This document shows positions 1 to 8,250 of a DNA stretch of 64,000 bases, piece after piece. Made by a program: the position numbers and the translations under genes. The DNA lies in NCBI GenBank assembly GCA_034422835.1, contig DAOUJJ010000007.1:281778-345777 (forward strand), given 5' to 3'. Under the pieces are notes generated by a model. It made no database searches, had not been told where the DNA came from, and saw only the letters and a list, made by a program, of their open reading frames with translations. Position 1 is the stretch's first letter, and every line of letters starts with the position of its first letter. Source of the stretch: VXMO01 sp034422835. Lineage in GTDB: Bacteria > Chloroflexota > Dehalococcoidia > UBA6926.

Positions 1-726
1 GAGGCGGACCCCGGCAACGACATCGACGGCACCGACGCCGTCTATAAGCTGGCTGTGCTCGCGACGCTGGCCTACGGATCGCCCGTATCGCCGGAGTCCA
101 TCTATTGCGAGGGAATCGGCCATCTGGCTCCCCAGGATTTTCGGTACGCACATGAACTCGGGTACGCGATCAAGCTGCTTGCCGTCGCAAAGGAGATCGA
201 TGGCGGCGAACTGGACGCGCGGGTGCATCCGGCATTCATCGCGTCGGACGCGCAGTTGGCAAAGGTTGACGGCGTTTACAACGCGGTGCAGTTCGATAGC
301 GATTCGGCGGGAGAACTGCTCCTGTACGGGCGCGGGGCGGGGTCAGGGCCGACGACGAGCGCCGTTCTCAGCGACCTCATCGAGGTGGCACGGGGGTTGA
401 CGGGGCGCGGCGGACCGCAACAGCGGCAGACACCCGTCGCGGCCAACCGGGTGCGGCCTATCGATGAGCTGGATTTTCGCTACTATCTCCGAATGACCGT
501 GGCAGATCAGCCCGGTGTTCTCGCGGCAATCGCGCGGATATTGGGGGACGCGTCGATCAGCATTGCCTCCGTGATCCAGCAGGAGGTTGATGAAACGGCC
601 CGTTCCGCCGAGATTGTGATTACGACACACCGCTCGCGGGAATCGGCATTGCGTGACGCGACGGGGAGGCTGACGGCGCTCGACGTGGTGCGGGAGATTG
701 GCAGCATCATCCGCGTTGAGGAATAG
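1..726 (+). CDS. hom: Homoserine dehydrogenase, C-terminal part (cut by window edge)
   Basis: Frame 1 is open from the first base, so the gene begins outside the window and only its last 241 codons are seen. The first residues (EADP...DGTDAVYKLAVLATLAYG) match the segment of homoserine dehydrogenase just after the catalytic region. From about residue 155 of the fragment a C-terminal ACT domain follows (YYLRMTVADQPGVLAAIARI), the usual allosteric threonine sensor. The enzyme reduces aspartate semialdehyde to homoserine using NAD(P)H. Threonine synthase begins 13 bases after the stop, so the two form a threonine operon. The identification is firm; the missing N-terminus should hold the Rossmann nucleotide-binding fold. 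Confidence 0.95.
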   Translation, partial: EADPGNDIDGTDAVYKLAVLATLAYGSPVSPESIYCEGIGHLAPQDFRYAHELGYAIKLLAVAKEIDGGELDARVHPAFIASDAQLAKVDGVYNAVQFDSDSAGELLLYGRGAGSGPTTSAVLSDLIEVARGLTGRGGPQQRQTPVAANRVRPIDELDFRYYLRMTVADQPGVLAAIARILGDASISIASVIQQEVDETARSAEIVITTHRSRESALRDATGRLTALDVVREIGSIIRVEE

Positions 727-739
727 AGGGGGCTTGGGG

Positions 740-1789
740 ATGGGCGTGCTTGCGCGATACGGCCACCTGATTGACGCCGTAACGGAATCTACCCCCCAGA
801 TCACGCTGGGAGAGGGCAGCACACCCCTGATCCGGTCACGCCACCTTGAATCTCAACTGGGTGTCGGCGAACTGTACTTCAAGCTGGAAGGGATGAACCC
901 AACTGGGTCATTCAAGGACCGCGGGATGGTTGTGGCAGTCGCAAAGGCGCTGGAGGACGGCTGCACGGGCGTCATCTGCGCGTCAACGGGCAATACGAGC
1001 GCCTCCGCATCGGCGTATGGTTCCGCCTGCGGGTTGCAGAGCATCGTTGTGGTGCCCAAGGGCAATATCGCGGCGGGAAAGCTGGCGCAAGCATCGATGT
1101 ACGGCGCGCGAGTCGTCGCCATTTCGGGTTTATTCGACGATGCACTGGACATCGTGCGGTCGTTTGCCGGGCCGGGTCCGATCAAGCTGGTAAACTCGAT
1201 TAATCTGGACCGCATTGAGGGGCAAAAGACGGCGTCGTTTGAGATTATAGATGAGTTGGGGGACGCGCCGGACGACCTTTTCATTCCCGTGGGCAACGCG
1301 GGGAATATCACCGCCTACTGGAAGGGTTTCACGGAATACCACAAGATGGGCAACGCGGCACGACTGCCACGGATGATGGGGTTCCAGGCGGCCGGCGCAG
1401 CCCCGCTTGTACTCGGCCATCCTGTTGAAGACCCGCACACGGTGGCATCCGCCATCCGCATCGGCCGCCCGGCGAGCTGGGAGAAAGCGGTGACGGCGCG
1501 AGACGATTCCGGCGGGCTGATCGACAGCGTGACGGATGAGCAGATCATGGACGCGTATTCACTGCTGGCCGAACAGGAGGGGATATTCGGAGAACCGGCG
1601 TCCGCGGCTTCAGTTGCGGGGCTGGCAAAGTACGCTGCGGCGCACCCGGAGATGCAGGACCGGCGGGTGGTCTGCATCATCACCGGAAACGGACTGAAGG
1701 ACCCGGATAATGCGACGGCACAGGGGCTGAACGTTGAGGAGGCGCCCGCCGACCTTGCGGCGGTACAGCAACTGCTTGGCATGAACTGA
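740..1789 (+). CDS. thrC: Threonine synthase
   Basis: This 349-residue protein is a PLP-dependent fold-type II enzyme that converts O-phosphohomoserine to threonine. The PLP lysine lies in NPTGSFKDRGM (K59) and the glycine-rich phosphate loop is near PVGNAGNITAYWKG. An earlier ATG at 698 would overlap hom by 29 bases. I prefer 740 because a purine-rich stretch (GAGGGGG) lies just upstream and the protein then starts with the family-like MGVLARYG. The length is that of the short bacterial ThrC class. It follows hom directly, which places both in threonine synthesis. Confidence 0.95.
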   Translation: MGVLARYGHLIDAVTESTPQITLGEGSTPLIRSRHLESQLGVGELYFKLEGMNPTGSFKDRGMVVAVAKALEDGCTGVICASTGNTSASASAYGSACGLQSIVVVPKGNIAAGKLAQASMYGARVVAISGLFDDALDIVRSFAGPGPIKLVNSINLDRIEGQKTASFEIIDELGDAPDDLFIPVGNAGNITAYWKGFTEYHKMGNAARLPRMMGFQAAGAAPLVLGHPVEDPHTVASAIRIGRPASWEKAVTARDDSGGLIDSVTDEQIMDAYSLLAEQEGIFGEPASAASVAGLAKYAAAHPEMQDRRVVCIITGNGLKDPDNATAQGLNVEEAPADLAAVQQLLGMN

Positions 1790-1846
1790 GTGCCGCCGTG
1801 TGCGCTACACTACTGGAAAGCAAGTGGAAGGTCGATACTTCCCCGG

Positions 1847-2419
1847 ATGATTGATCAAGAGCGCATCGTCCGCGCCGTTGAGGAGATTCTTCACGCAATT
1901 GGAGACGATCCAAGGCGCGACGGCGTCAACAGGACACCCGCACGCGTGGCGGCGATGTACGCCGAACTCCTCTCCGGCATCGAGCAGGACCCGCGTGAAT
2001 TCCTGACGGTGTCCTATGACGAGGGGGCGCGGGACATGGTGACAATCAGGGACATCCCGTTCACGTCCATGTGCGAGCACCATCTTCTACCGTTCTTCGG
2101 CTCGGTTCACGTGGCTTATATTCCATCGGGGCGCATTGTGGGGATCGGCAAGCTGGCACGAGCGATTGACTGTTTGTCGCGTCGACCGCAGATGCAAGAG
2201 CGTGTCACGAATCAAGCCGCGGACCTGTTGACGGAGGCGCTCCAACCGCAGGGGGCTGCGGTTCGCGTGGAGGCGGAGCACCTATGCATGACGGTTCGAG
2301 GCGTTCGGGCAGCGGGGAGCCGGGTGATCACGACGGCGTTTCGCGGGGTGTTCAAGGAGGACGCGGCGGCGCGGGCGGAGTTTCTGGCGCTAACTTCCCC
2401 ACAAAGGGGCGGGGCATGA
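1847..2419 (+). CDS. folE: GTP cyclohydrolase I
   Basis: This 190-residue enzyme converts GTP to 7,8-dihydroneopterin triphosphate, the first step of folate and pterin synthesis. The zinc ligands are visible in SMCEHHLLPF (C76) and AEHLCMTVRGV (H145, C147), and GRIVGIGKLAR and the Q-E-R-V-T-N-Q stretch are typical. The open frame reaches a GTG at 1790, but that 19-residue extension has no family likeness, so the ATG at 1847 is preferred. The stop overlaps the next gene's ATG (ATGA), so translation of the neighbouring acetyltransferase is probably coupled. No other pterin gene is nearby. Confidence 0.93.
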   Translation: MIDQERIVRAVEEILHAIGDDPRRDGVNRTPARVAAMYAELLSGIEQDPREFLTVSYDEGARDMVTIRDIPFTSMCEHHLLPFFGSVHVAYIPSGRIVGIGKLARAIDCLSRRPQMQERVTNQAADLLTEALQPQGAAVRVEAEHLCMTVRGVRAAGSRVITTAFRGVFKEDAAARAEFLALTSPQRGGA

Positions 2420-3426
2420 GTCTCGCGGTGCAATGGGAGTCGCTTGGGGCTGTCACAAGCGAATGGCCGGACTTGTTCGCGAAATCGGCCACGCAGTCGA
2501 TTTTCCTCTCCCTGCCGTGGCAGACAGCGTGGGCCATCAACTGCTGCGGCTCAGTGGACGAGCATCCGGTGCTGACTGTCAGAGAGGACAGCGACGGTTC
2601 ACTCCGAGGCATCGCGCCTCTTATTCACAACAAGAACAAGGGCGCCGTCACGTTCGGCCTGGACTACAACGTGACGGACTACCAGGATATTTTGTCGATA
2701 CCGGGCGAGGAAGAAGCGGTCTGGGACGCGATACTAGAACACGGCGCGGCGGCGGGGTGGGCGTCCATTGAATTGATCGGCGTGCGGGATGATTCGCCGT
2801 CCACACAGATATTGGAGTCCCGGGCCGCGGAGCACGGATGGCAGGCGGACCGCTCCGTATGGGACGTTTCTCCGTATGTTGAGCTGCCGGAATCATGGGA
2901 TGAGCACGTGCAGAGCCTCTCCAAGAAAGACCGCCACGAGCTGCGGCGCAAATTGCGGCGGCTGGAGGCGAGCGGGGAGGCGGAATACCGCGTCTATGAC
3001 AAGGAGCACGATGAACTGCCGGATGCCCTGGGCGCTTTCGTGTCGTTGATGGGCAAGAGCAATGAAGCGAAGTCGGATTTCCTGACGCCGGAGCGTCGCT
3101 CATTCCTTGAAACGCTGACGAGGACGATGGCGGACGCGGATTCGCTGCAACTCGCGTTCCTGGACGTGGGCGGCAAGCCGGTTTCAGCGACGATGAGTTT
3201 CCTTGAGGGGGACCGGCTGCTGTTGTACAACAGCGGCTACGACCCGGAGTATCGGCACCTGTCGGTTGGGCTTCTGCTAAAGGCGTACGAACTGCGCGGG
3301 GCGATTGAACAGGGGCTGCGCGAGTACGATTTCCTGCGCGGGAACGAGCCGTACAAGTACGACCTCGGCGGGAATGACCGCGTGTTGTACCGCTGGCAAC
3401 TGGCGCGCGAGAACGAGGCTCCGTGA
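2416..3426 (+). CDS. GNAT/FemAB-like acetyltransferase (BioF2-like domain)
   Basis: This 336-residue protein resembles the FemAB/BioF2-like branch of the GNAT fold (Pfam Acetyltransf_6). The segment SLSKKDRHELRRKLRRLE at about 180 and the C-terminal LLLYNSGYDPEYRHLSVGLL / YDFLRGNEPYKYDLG motifs are characteristic. Such enzymes add acyl or aminoacyl groups to amino sugars, cell-wall peptides or small molecules. It starts at an ATG overlapping the folE stop and ends overlapping the GTG of the glycosyltransferase, so it belongs to one coupled operon. The neighbours suggest a glycan or amino-sugar substrate, but the sequence alone does not name one. Confidence 0.75.
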   Translation: MSLAVQWESLGAVTSEWPDLFAKSATQSIFLSLPWQTAWAINCCGSVDEHPVLTVREDSDGSLRGIAPLIHNKNKGAVTFGLDYNVTDYQDILSIPGEEEAVWDAILEHGAAAGWASIELIGVRDDSPSTQILESRAAEHGWQADRSVWDVSPYVELPESWDEHVQSLSKKDRHELRRKLRRLEASGEAEYRVYDKEHDELPDALGAFVSLMGKSNEAKSDFLTPERRSFLETLTRTMADADSLQLAFLDVGGKPVSATMSFLEGDRLLLYNSGYDPEYRHLSVGLLLKAYELRGAIEQGLREYDFLRGNEPYKYDLGGNDRVLYRWQLARENEAP

Positions 3427-4679
3427 CTGTTCGTTCGGTGGGGTTGGTGGCGCTGCATTCCTACCCATTGGCTGCATTGGGCGAGGGGAAAGCGGGCGGC
3501 ATGTCGGCGTATGTGCTCGGACTCGGCAAGGAATTGGCACGGCGCGGGGTTGCCGTGACGATCGTGACTGCTTCCCACGAGGATGCAGATTCCGTTGAAT
3601 TGTGCTGCGACGGGATGCGCGTGACTCACCTGCACTCATCTGCCGCGGAATCCGCGAGTGAGTGGGTGGCGCGGGCCGGTGAGTATGCCGAGGAAATTGC
3701 GGCGGCTCTTGGTGAAAGATGCGACCTGATTCACACACACTATTGGGCTTCAGGGTTGGCGGGACTGGAGGTGTCACGCCGGTTTGATATTCCGCACGTG
3801 ACGACGTTCCACACCATAGCCGCCGTCAAGGAGCAGGCGGCCATCGACGTTCAGTATGCGGCGGAACCGGATGAGCGACATGAGGCAGAGCGGACGATTG
3901 CTCAAGGAGCGGATGGCATCGTCGCGTGGACACCATTTGAGGCGGACGCTCTGGCCTCGATGTTGGGGGCTCAGCGCGAGAAGATCGCAGTTGCGCCGAT
4001 CGGCGTTGACACCGATCGATTCCGGCCACTGGATCGCGCAGAAGCGCGGTCACGGCTTGGCATCCCTACAGATGAGGATACTCTGCTGTACGTGGGGCGG
4101 CTGGACCGGATCAAGGGGGCGGACGTGCTGGTGAGGGCGGCGGGTCTTTTGGCCGAGAGGCCGCAGATGCGTGTGCGTTTCGTGGGCGGCGAGGTGGACG
4201 CGGATTATGCAGCGGGGCTGCGCGCGCAGGCGTCTGAGCTTGGGATTGCCGAAAGGGTTTCGTGGACGGGCGTCGTGGCCAATGATGCGTTGCCGTGGCA
4301 TTACGCGGCGGCGGATATGGTCATTGTCCCTTCGTATTCTGAGAGTTTCAGCATCGTTGCGGCAGAGGCGATGGCGTGCGGCACGCCGGTGGTGGCGTCA
4401 GATGTGCCGGGGCCGGCGTCGTTCATGGAGGACGGCGTGTCGGGTCGGCTTGTCCCCGCAGGAGATGCCCCTGCCCTTGCGCGTGCCATCTGCGAGCTGC
4501 TGGATGATGGGGAGTTGCGACGCCGTCTTGGTCTTGGGGCGCTGGCGGCAGCGCGAGGGATGACGTGGAGGGCGAGCGCGAACGCGGTGTTGGATATGTA
4601 TGAGCGGGTGACCCTTCGACAAGCTCAGGGTGAACGGGGCAGAGTGGCGTCTTTGGATTCTTCGCTGCGCTCAGAATGA
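3423..4679 (+). CDS. MshA-like GT4 glycosyltransferase
   Basis: This 418-residue GT-B retaining glycosyltransferase resembles the sucrose-phosphate synthase/MshA group. The N-terminal acceptor domain has LGEGKAGGMSAYV and LIHTHYWASGLAGLEVSRRF. The C-terminal donor domain has LYVGRLDRIKGADVLVRAA and the E-x7-E motif in SYSESFSIVAAEAMACGTPVVAS. MshA joins GlcNAc to inositol-1-phosphate and BshA joins GlcNAc to malate; the actual acceptor here is unknown. The GTG start overlaps the upstream stop. The last 20 or so residues, VTLRQAQGERGR...SLRSE, are encoded by two intergenic-type repeats, so the native C-terminus has been replaced or extended by repeat DNA. Confidence 0.85.
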   Translation: MTVRSVGLVALHSYPLAALGEGKAGGMSAYVLGLGKELARRGVAVTIVTASHEDADSVELCCDGMRVTHLHSSAAESASEWVARAGEYAEEIAAALGERCDLIHTHYWASGLAGLEVSRRFDIPHVTTFHTIAAVKEQAAIDVQYAAEPDERHEAERTIAQGADGIVAWTPFEADALASMLGAQREKIAVAPIGVDTDRFRPLDRAEARSRLGIPTDEDTLLYVGRLDRIKGADVLVRAAGLLAERPQMRVRFVGGEVDADYAAGLRAQASELGIAERVSWTGVVANDALPWHYAAADMVIVPSYSESFSIVAAEAMACGTPVVASDVPGPASFMEDGVSGRLVPAGDAPALARAICELLDDGELRRRLGLGALAAARGMTWRASANAVLDMYERVTLRQAQGERGRVASLDSSLRSE

Positions 4680-4680
4680 C
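4612..4680 (+). repeat. Repeat families C and A, back to back
   Basis: A family C copy (core CCCTTCGACAAGCTCAGGG, 4612-4637) is followed by a family A copy (core TTCGCTGCGCTCAGAATGAC, ending at 4680). Both lie inside the end of the glycosyltransferase frame, and the stop codon TGA is part of the family A copy. Both are in + orientation. Confidence 0.85.
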
Positions 4681-4724
4681 AGAGCAGAGGCGCTAATGAC
4701 ATGGCCTATTGGGGGAAATGAACT

Positions 4725-5444
4725 GTGATTGAGGAGTTTGGGGAGGTTGAGCGGGTGTTGGTGGTTGCGCCGCATCCGGATGACGCGGAGATCGGGTGCG
4801 GGGGGACAATCGCGCTGCTCGCGCGGGATGGGGTCGAGGTCTATTACGTGGTCGCGACGAATGGCGACAAGGGCACTGAGGATCCTACCCTGACTAACGC
4901 CGATCTGGCCGCGGTGCGTGACAAGGAGCAACGGGCCGCGGCGGCGACGCTGGGGGTGAAAGAGGTCACGATTCTCCAGAACGGCGACGGGGAGTTGGTG
5001 GACGGGCGGGAACTGCTTGGGGTGATCACGTGGCACGTGCGGCGCATCAAGCCGGACATCGTGCTAACGACTGATCCGTTCCGCACGGGCTTCTATATCC
5101 ACCGGGATCATCGGATCACGGGGATGGTGACGATGGACGCGGTGTTCCCGTTCGCGCGGGACCGGCTGCATTTCCCGGAGCACGATGCAGAGGGCTTGAA
5201 GACGCACAAGACCGCGGAGATCTATTTCTGGGGCTCGGAGAATTCCGACGTGTTCGTTGACATTTCGGACACAATCGAAGCAAAAATTGAGGCGACGATG
5301 CTCCATGCAAGCCAGTTTGAGCCGGATTCCGGCGACTGGATCCGACGTTGGTCGGCCCGGAAGGGGGAGCCGCGCGGCATGGCATATGCGGAGGACTTTC
5401 GACGCTACGGGATAAGTCGCATGGGAACGGACGAGGAAGACTAG
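4725..5444 (+). CDS. PIG-L family deacetylase (MshB/BshB-like)
   Basis: This 239-residue zinc-dependent N-acetyl-sugar deacetylase carries the metal motif HPDDAEIGCGGT at 16-27 and the second histidine motif HRDHRITG near 125. Family members deacetylate GlcNAc-inositol (MshB), GlcNAc-malate (BshB) or GlcNAc-PI. The GTG start at 4725 gives the standard family N-terminus (VERVLVVAPHPDD) and no in-frame ATG fits better. It sits between an MshA-like glycosyltransferase and a second PIG-L deacetylase, which fits serial modification of a GlcNAc conjugate. The exact substrate is inferred only from that context. Confidence 0.88.
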   Translation: MIEEFGEVERVLVVAPHPDDAEIGCGGTIALLARDGVEVYYVVATNGDKGTEDPTLTNADLAAVRDKEQRAAAATLGVKEVTILQNGDGELVDGRELLGVITWHVRRIKPDIVLTTDPFRTGFYIHRDHRITGMVTMDAVFPFARDRLHFPEHDAEGLKTHKTAEIYFWGSENSDVFVDISDTIEAKIEATMLHASQFEPDSGDWIRRWSARKGEPRGMAYAEDFRRYGISRMGTDEED

Positions 5445-5475
5445 GACGATTAGCACCGGGGAGACAGAGACACAC

Positions 5476-6180
5476 ATGGTTGACACGCAAGGCCGTCCCA
5501 AGAAGTTGATGGCAATCTCGGCGCATCCGGACGATATGGAGTTTGGGTGCGGGGGCACGATCGGCAAATGGATACGCGAGGGCTGGGAGGGGGCGCTGGT
5601 TATCGCCACGGACGGGCGCGCGGGCACCGCCGACCCGGACACGAAGCCTGAGGATCTCGTCAAGACGCGCGAGGCCGAAGCGACGGCGGCGGCAAAGGTT
5701 CTGGGCATCGAGGACGTGACGTTCCTTGGGTACCCGGACGGCGAGTTGGAGGACAGTCGCGAACTGCGCGAGCACATAGTGCGGGAGATTCGCCGGTTCA
5801 GGCCGGAGGTGGTGTTCACGTTCGATCCGTATCGGCGGGGGCACAATCACCGCGATCATCGGAATATCGGGCAGGCGGCTTTCGACGCGATGTATCCGTA
5901 TGCGCGTGACGTGCACCATTTTCCGCACCTGGCGCAGCAGGGCTTCGAGCCGCACATCGTCTCCGAGGCATGGTCATGGAGCGAGGACCCGGACACGTGG
6001 ATCGACATCTCAGACTCCATTGATCTGAAAGTGGCTGCGCTGCGAGAGCACAAGAGCCAGATCAAGAACCCGGAAGGGTTGATGGAGCGGATTCACTCGC
6101 GGCACGAGGAGCAGGCAGAAGCGCTGGGCTTCCGGTACGCGGAGGGGTTTCGGGTGCATCGGTTCAGGTGGCCAGGTTAG
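5476..6180 (+). CDS. PIG-L family deacetylase, second copy
   Basis: This 234-residue protein is a second PIG-L deacetylase. It has HPDDMEFGCGGT at 17-28, FLGYPDGELEDSRELREHIVREI in the middle, and NHRDHRNIG near 128. It is clearly related to the gene 31 bases upstream but well diverged, so it is an old paralogue rather than a recent duplication. A weak GGGGAGA ribosome site precedes the ATG. Two PIG-L enzymes side by side are also known where BshB1/BshB2-type deacetylases have different roles (N-acetyl removal versus conjugate amidase). Which is which cannot be told here. Confidence 0.88.
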   Translation: MVDTQGRPKKLMAISAHPDDMEFGCGGTIGKWIREGWEGALVIATDGRAGTADPDTKPEDLVKTREAEATAAAKVLGIEDVTFLGYPDGELEDSRELREHIVREIRRFRPEVVFTFDPYRRGHNHRDHRNIGQAAFDAMYPYARDVHHFPHLAQQGFEPHIVSEAWSWSEDPDTWIDISDSIDLKVAALREHKSQIKNPEGLMERIHSRHEEQAEALGFRYAEGFRVHRFRWPG

Positions 6181-6184
6181 GTGG

Positions 6185-7006
6185 ATGGCGTTGGATAATC
6201 ACGTGGATGGAATCCACCGGAACGGGGCCCACATTGGCGGGTTTGTGGATATCCATTGCCATATCCTGCCGGGGATAGATGACGGGGCGCGGGACAGGGC
6301 GGAGTCCATCGAAATGGCGCGCATCGCCCACGGTCAGGGCACGGCAACCATCGTGACGACGCCGCACAATTTTCCCCGCTCGCATCAGACCGTGCTGGAG
6401 GAATCGCGACACCGCGTCACCCTGCTGCGGCGCGCGCTGGCGGAAAACAACCTGGACGTTGAGCTGCTCACCGGGCAAGAGATACGCATCACGCGGGGTC
6501 TCACGGAGCAGTTGGAATCCGGCAACGGGGCGACTATCAATGAGAATCGCTATGTGCTTGCGGAGCCGCCGTTCAATTCAATGCCCGACTATGTTGAAGA
6601 GGAAATCAGGTCCATCATTGCGCTGGGTTATCGTCCCGTGCTGGCGCACCCGGAACGCAATACGATCATCCAGCGCGAACCGGATATCGTGAGACGTTTC
6701 ATCCGTCTCGGCGCGCTGACACAGATGAATACGGGCAGCCTGTTCGATCACTATGGGCCGGGGTCAAGGGAGGCGGGCGAATACCTGCTGCAACAAGAGA
6801 TGATCCACGTCATCGCGACGGACGCGCACGGCTCAACGGGGAATCGCGTGCCCAATCTGCGGACGGGCTTTAATCGGGTTGCCGAGCTGACGGATGAGAG
6901 TCGCGCGTGGGCGCTGGCAAGGGATAATCCGTTGGCGATCACTGAGGAGCGGGAGATCCCGTACCGGCCATCGGTGAAAGCGCCGGAGGCCGTGCCGGTG
7001 GTATGA
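6185..7006 (+). CDS. CpsB/CapC-type PHP-domain phosphatase
   Basis: This 273-residue PHP-fold protein has the metal motifs of CpsB/YwqE phosphatases: FVDIHCHILPGIDDGARD near 20-36, TTPH at about 59, LAHPERN near 158, and DAHG near 218. Known members are manganese-dependent tyrosine phosphatases that control capsule kinases, but no such kinase is visible here. It follows the second PIG-L gene by 4 bases, so it is likely co-transcribed with the glycosyltransferase cluster and could act on a phosphorylated sugar intermediate. It overlaps the next ORF by ATGA. The fold is sure; the substrate is not. Confidence 0.85.
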   Translation: MALDNHVDGIHRNGAHIGGFVDIHCHILPGIDDGARDRAESIEMARIAHGQGTATIVTTPHNFPRSHQTVLEESRHRVTLLRRALAENNLDVELLTGQEIRITRGLTEQLESGNGATINENRYVLAEPPFNSMPDYVEEEIRSIIALGYRPVLAHPERNTIIQREPDIVRRFIRLGALTQMNTGSLFDHYGPGSREAGEYLLQQEMIHVIATDAHGSTGNRVPNLRTGFNRVAELTDESRAWALARDNPLAITEEREIPYRPSVKAPEAVPVV

Positions 7007-7239
7007 CTCTCGCGTGCGCGGGGTGCGGCCAACGCAACGGTCCACCCATCGCGGCCTTGACTACCCTATATCCGCCTACTCCGTTCACATGCGAGGAGTG
7101 CGGCAACTCAGCAGCCCCATTGCGCTACTGCAACCGATGCGGGAATGAGTCGCCGGAGAGTGAGTTGACGTCCTATGGCGGTCGGTGCGGGTGGTGCCGT
7201 TCCGCGGACGATATTCCGTGGGAGGAGCCGGCGGACTGA
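7003..7239 (+). CDS. Small four-CxxC zinc-ribbon protein
   Basis: This 78-residue protein has four CxxC pairs (CAGC, CEEC, CNRC, CGWC) spread over its first 65 residues, which is enough for two zinc ribbons. The C-terminus is acidic and has no membrane segment. The ATG overlaps the stop of the PHP phosphatase, so the two are translationally coupled. I do not recognise a named family. Such proteins often bind nucleic acid or bridge protein partners. Confidence 0.7.
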   Translation: MTLACAGCGQRNGPPIAALTTLYPPTPFTCEECGNSAAPLRYCNRCGNESPESELTSYGGRCGWCRSADDIPWEEPAD

Positions 7240-7244
7240 GGCGG

Positions 7245-8168
7245 CTAAGTGGGGGTGTAGGTTGGGGTGAGCCAGTGGGCGTATTGGTCCCGCTCGCCCT
7301 TGACGACCTCGAAGTAGAGCTTCTGCAGCTCAGCGGTTATGGGGCCGATGGAGCCGCTGCCGATGGGGCGGCCATCAACCTCCAACACGGGGGTGACGTG
7401 GGCGGCGGTGCCGGTCATGAAGAACTCATCCGTCACATAGACCTCGGTCTTGGGGATGGTGCGCTCGACAACTTTGAGTCCAAGCATGTCCCGCGCCAGT
7501 TCAATAACCGTGTTGCGCGTAATGCCGTCCAGGATGCCGTCGGTCTGCGGCGGGGTGCTGATAACGCCGTTGTCGATGAGGAAGATGTTCTCGCCGCTTC
7601 CCTCGGAGATGTTGCCGTCGTCGGTCAGGAGAATGGCCTCATCGTAGCCGCGCCAGACGGCTTCGCTCTTGGCGAGGCTGTTGGCGACGTACATGCCGGT
7701 AACCTTGGCGCTTGGCGGGATGACGTTGTCCTGGATGCGTGTCCAGCTTGAGAAGGTGCAGCGGATGCCGGCGTCGGAGTCGAGATAGTTGCCGAACGGG
7801 ACGATGTAGATGAGGAAATCGTCTTCAAGATCATGGACACGGAGCCCGACAACATCAGAGGATTTGTAGGCGAGGGGTCGAACGTAGACATCCTCTTTGA
7901 AGCCGCACTGCTGAACGAGATCAAGGGTGATGCGCTCGAAGTCGTCGAGGGAGTATGGAAGCTTGATGTTGAGCATGGCGCATGAGCGGAGGAGACGGGC
8001 GTAATGCTCGCGGACGCGGAAGAGGTACATCTGCTCCTGGTCTGCGTTCCAGTTGCCGCGGATACCCTCAAAGACGCCGGTGCCGTAGTTGAAAGCGTGC
8101 GTGACGACGCTGATTTTGGCCTCCTCAAGCGGGACGACTTTCCCTTCAAAGAAGGCGAGTGATGGCAT
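7245..8168 (-). CDS. ilvE: Branched-chain amino acid aminotransferase
   Basis: This 307-residue PLP fold-type IV enzyme performs the last step of leucine, isoleucine and valine synthesis. Visible signatures are HAFNYGTGVFEGIRGNW, YVRPLAYKS, YVANSLAKSEA (which follows the PLP-lysine region), and the class IV signature ending in the 'ISEGSGENIFLI' stretch. The frame also offers a TTG at 8174, but the ATG at 8168 is better spaced from a GGGGGA ribosome site and matches the usual MPSLAFF start. It converges with the + strand zinc-ribbon gene, only 5 bases apart. It lies downstream of hisIE in the same direction. Confidence 0.95.
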   Translation of the reverse strand: MPSLAFFEGKVVPLEEAKISVVTHAFNYGTGVFEGIRGNWNADQEQMYLFRVREHYARLLRSCAMLNIKLPYSLDDFERITLDLVQQCGFKEDVYVRPLAYKSSDVVGLRVHDLEDDFLIYIVPFGNYLDSDAGIRCTFSSWTRIQDNVIPPSAKVTGMYVANSLAKSEAVWRGYDEAILLTDDGNISEGSGENIFLIDNGVISTPPQTDGILDGITRNTVIELARDMLGLKVVERTIPKTEVYVTDEFFMTGTAAHVTPVLEVDGRPIGSGSIGPITAELQKLYFEVVKGERDQYAHWLTPTYTPT

Positions 8169-8250
8169 GGACAATTCCCCCAGGACTCAGTACGGATTCA
8201 AGTACCAGCCAGTTTATCGCAGTTGGATTGGGGTGGGCAATGAAAGGGGG

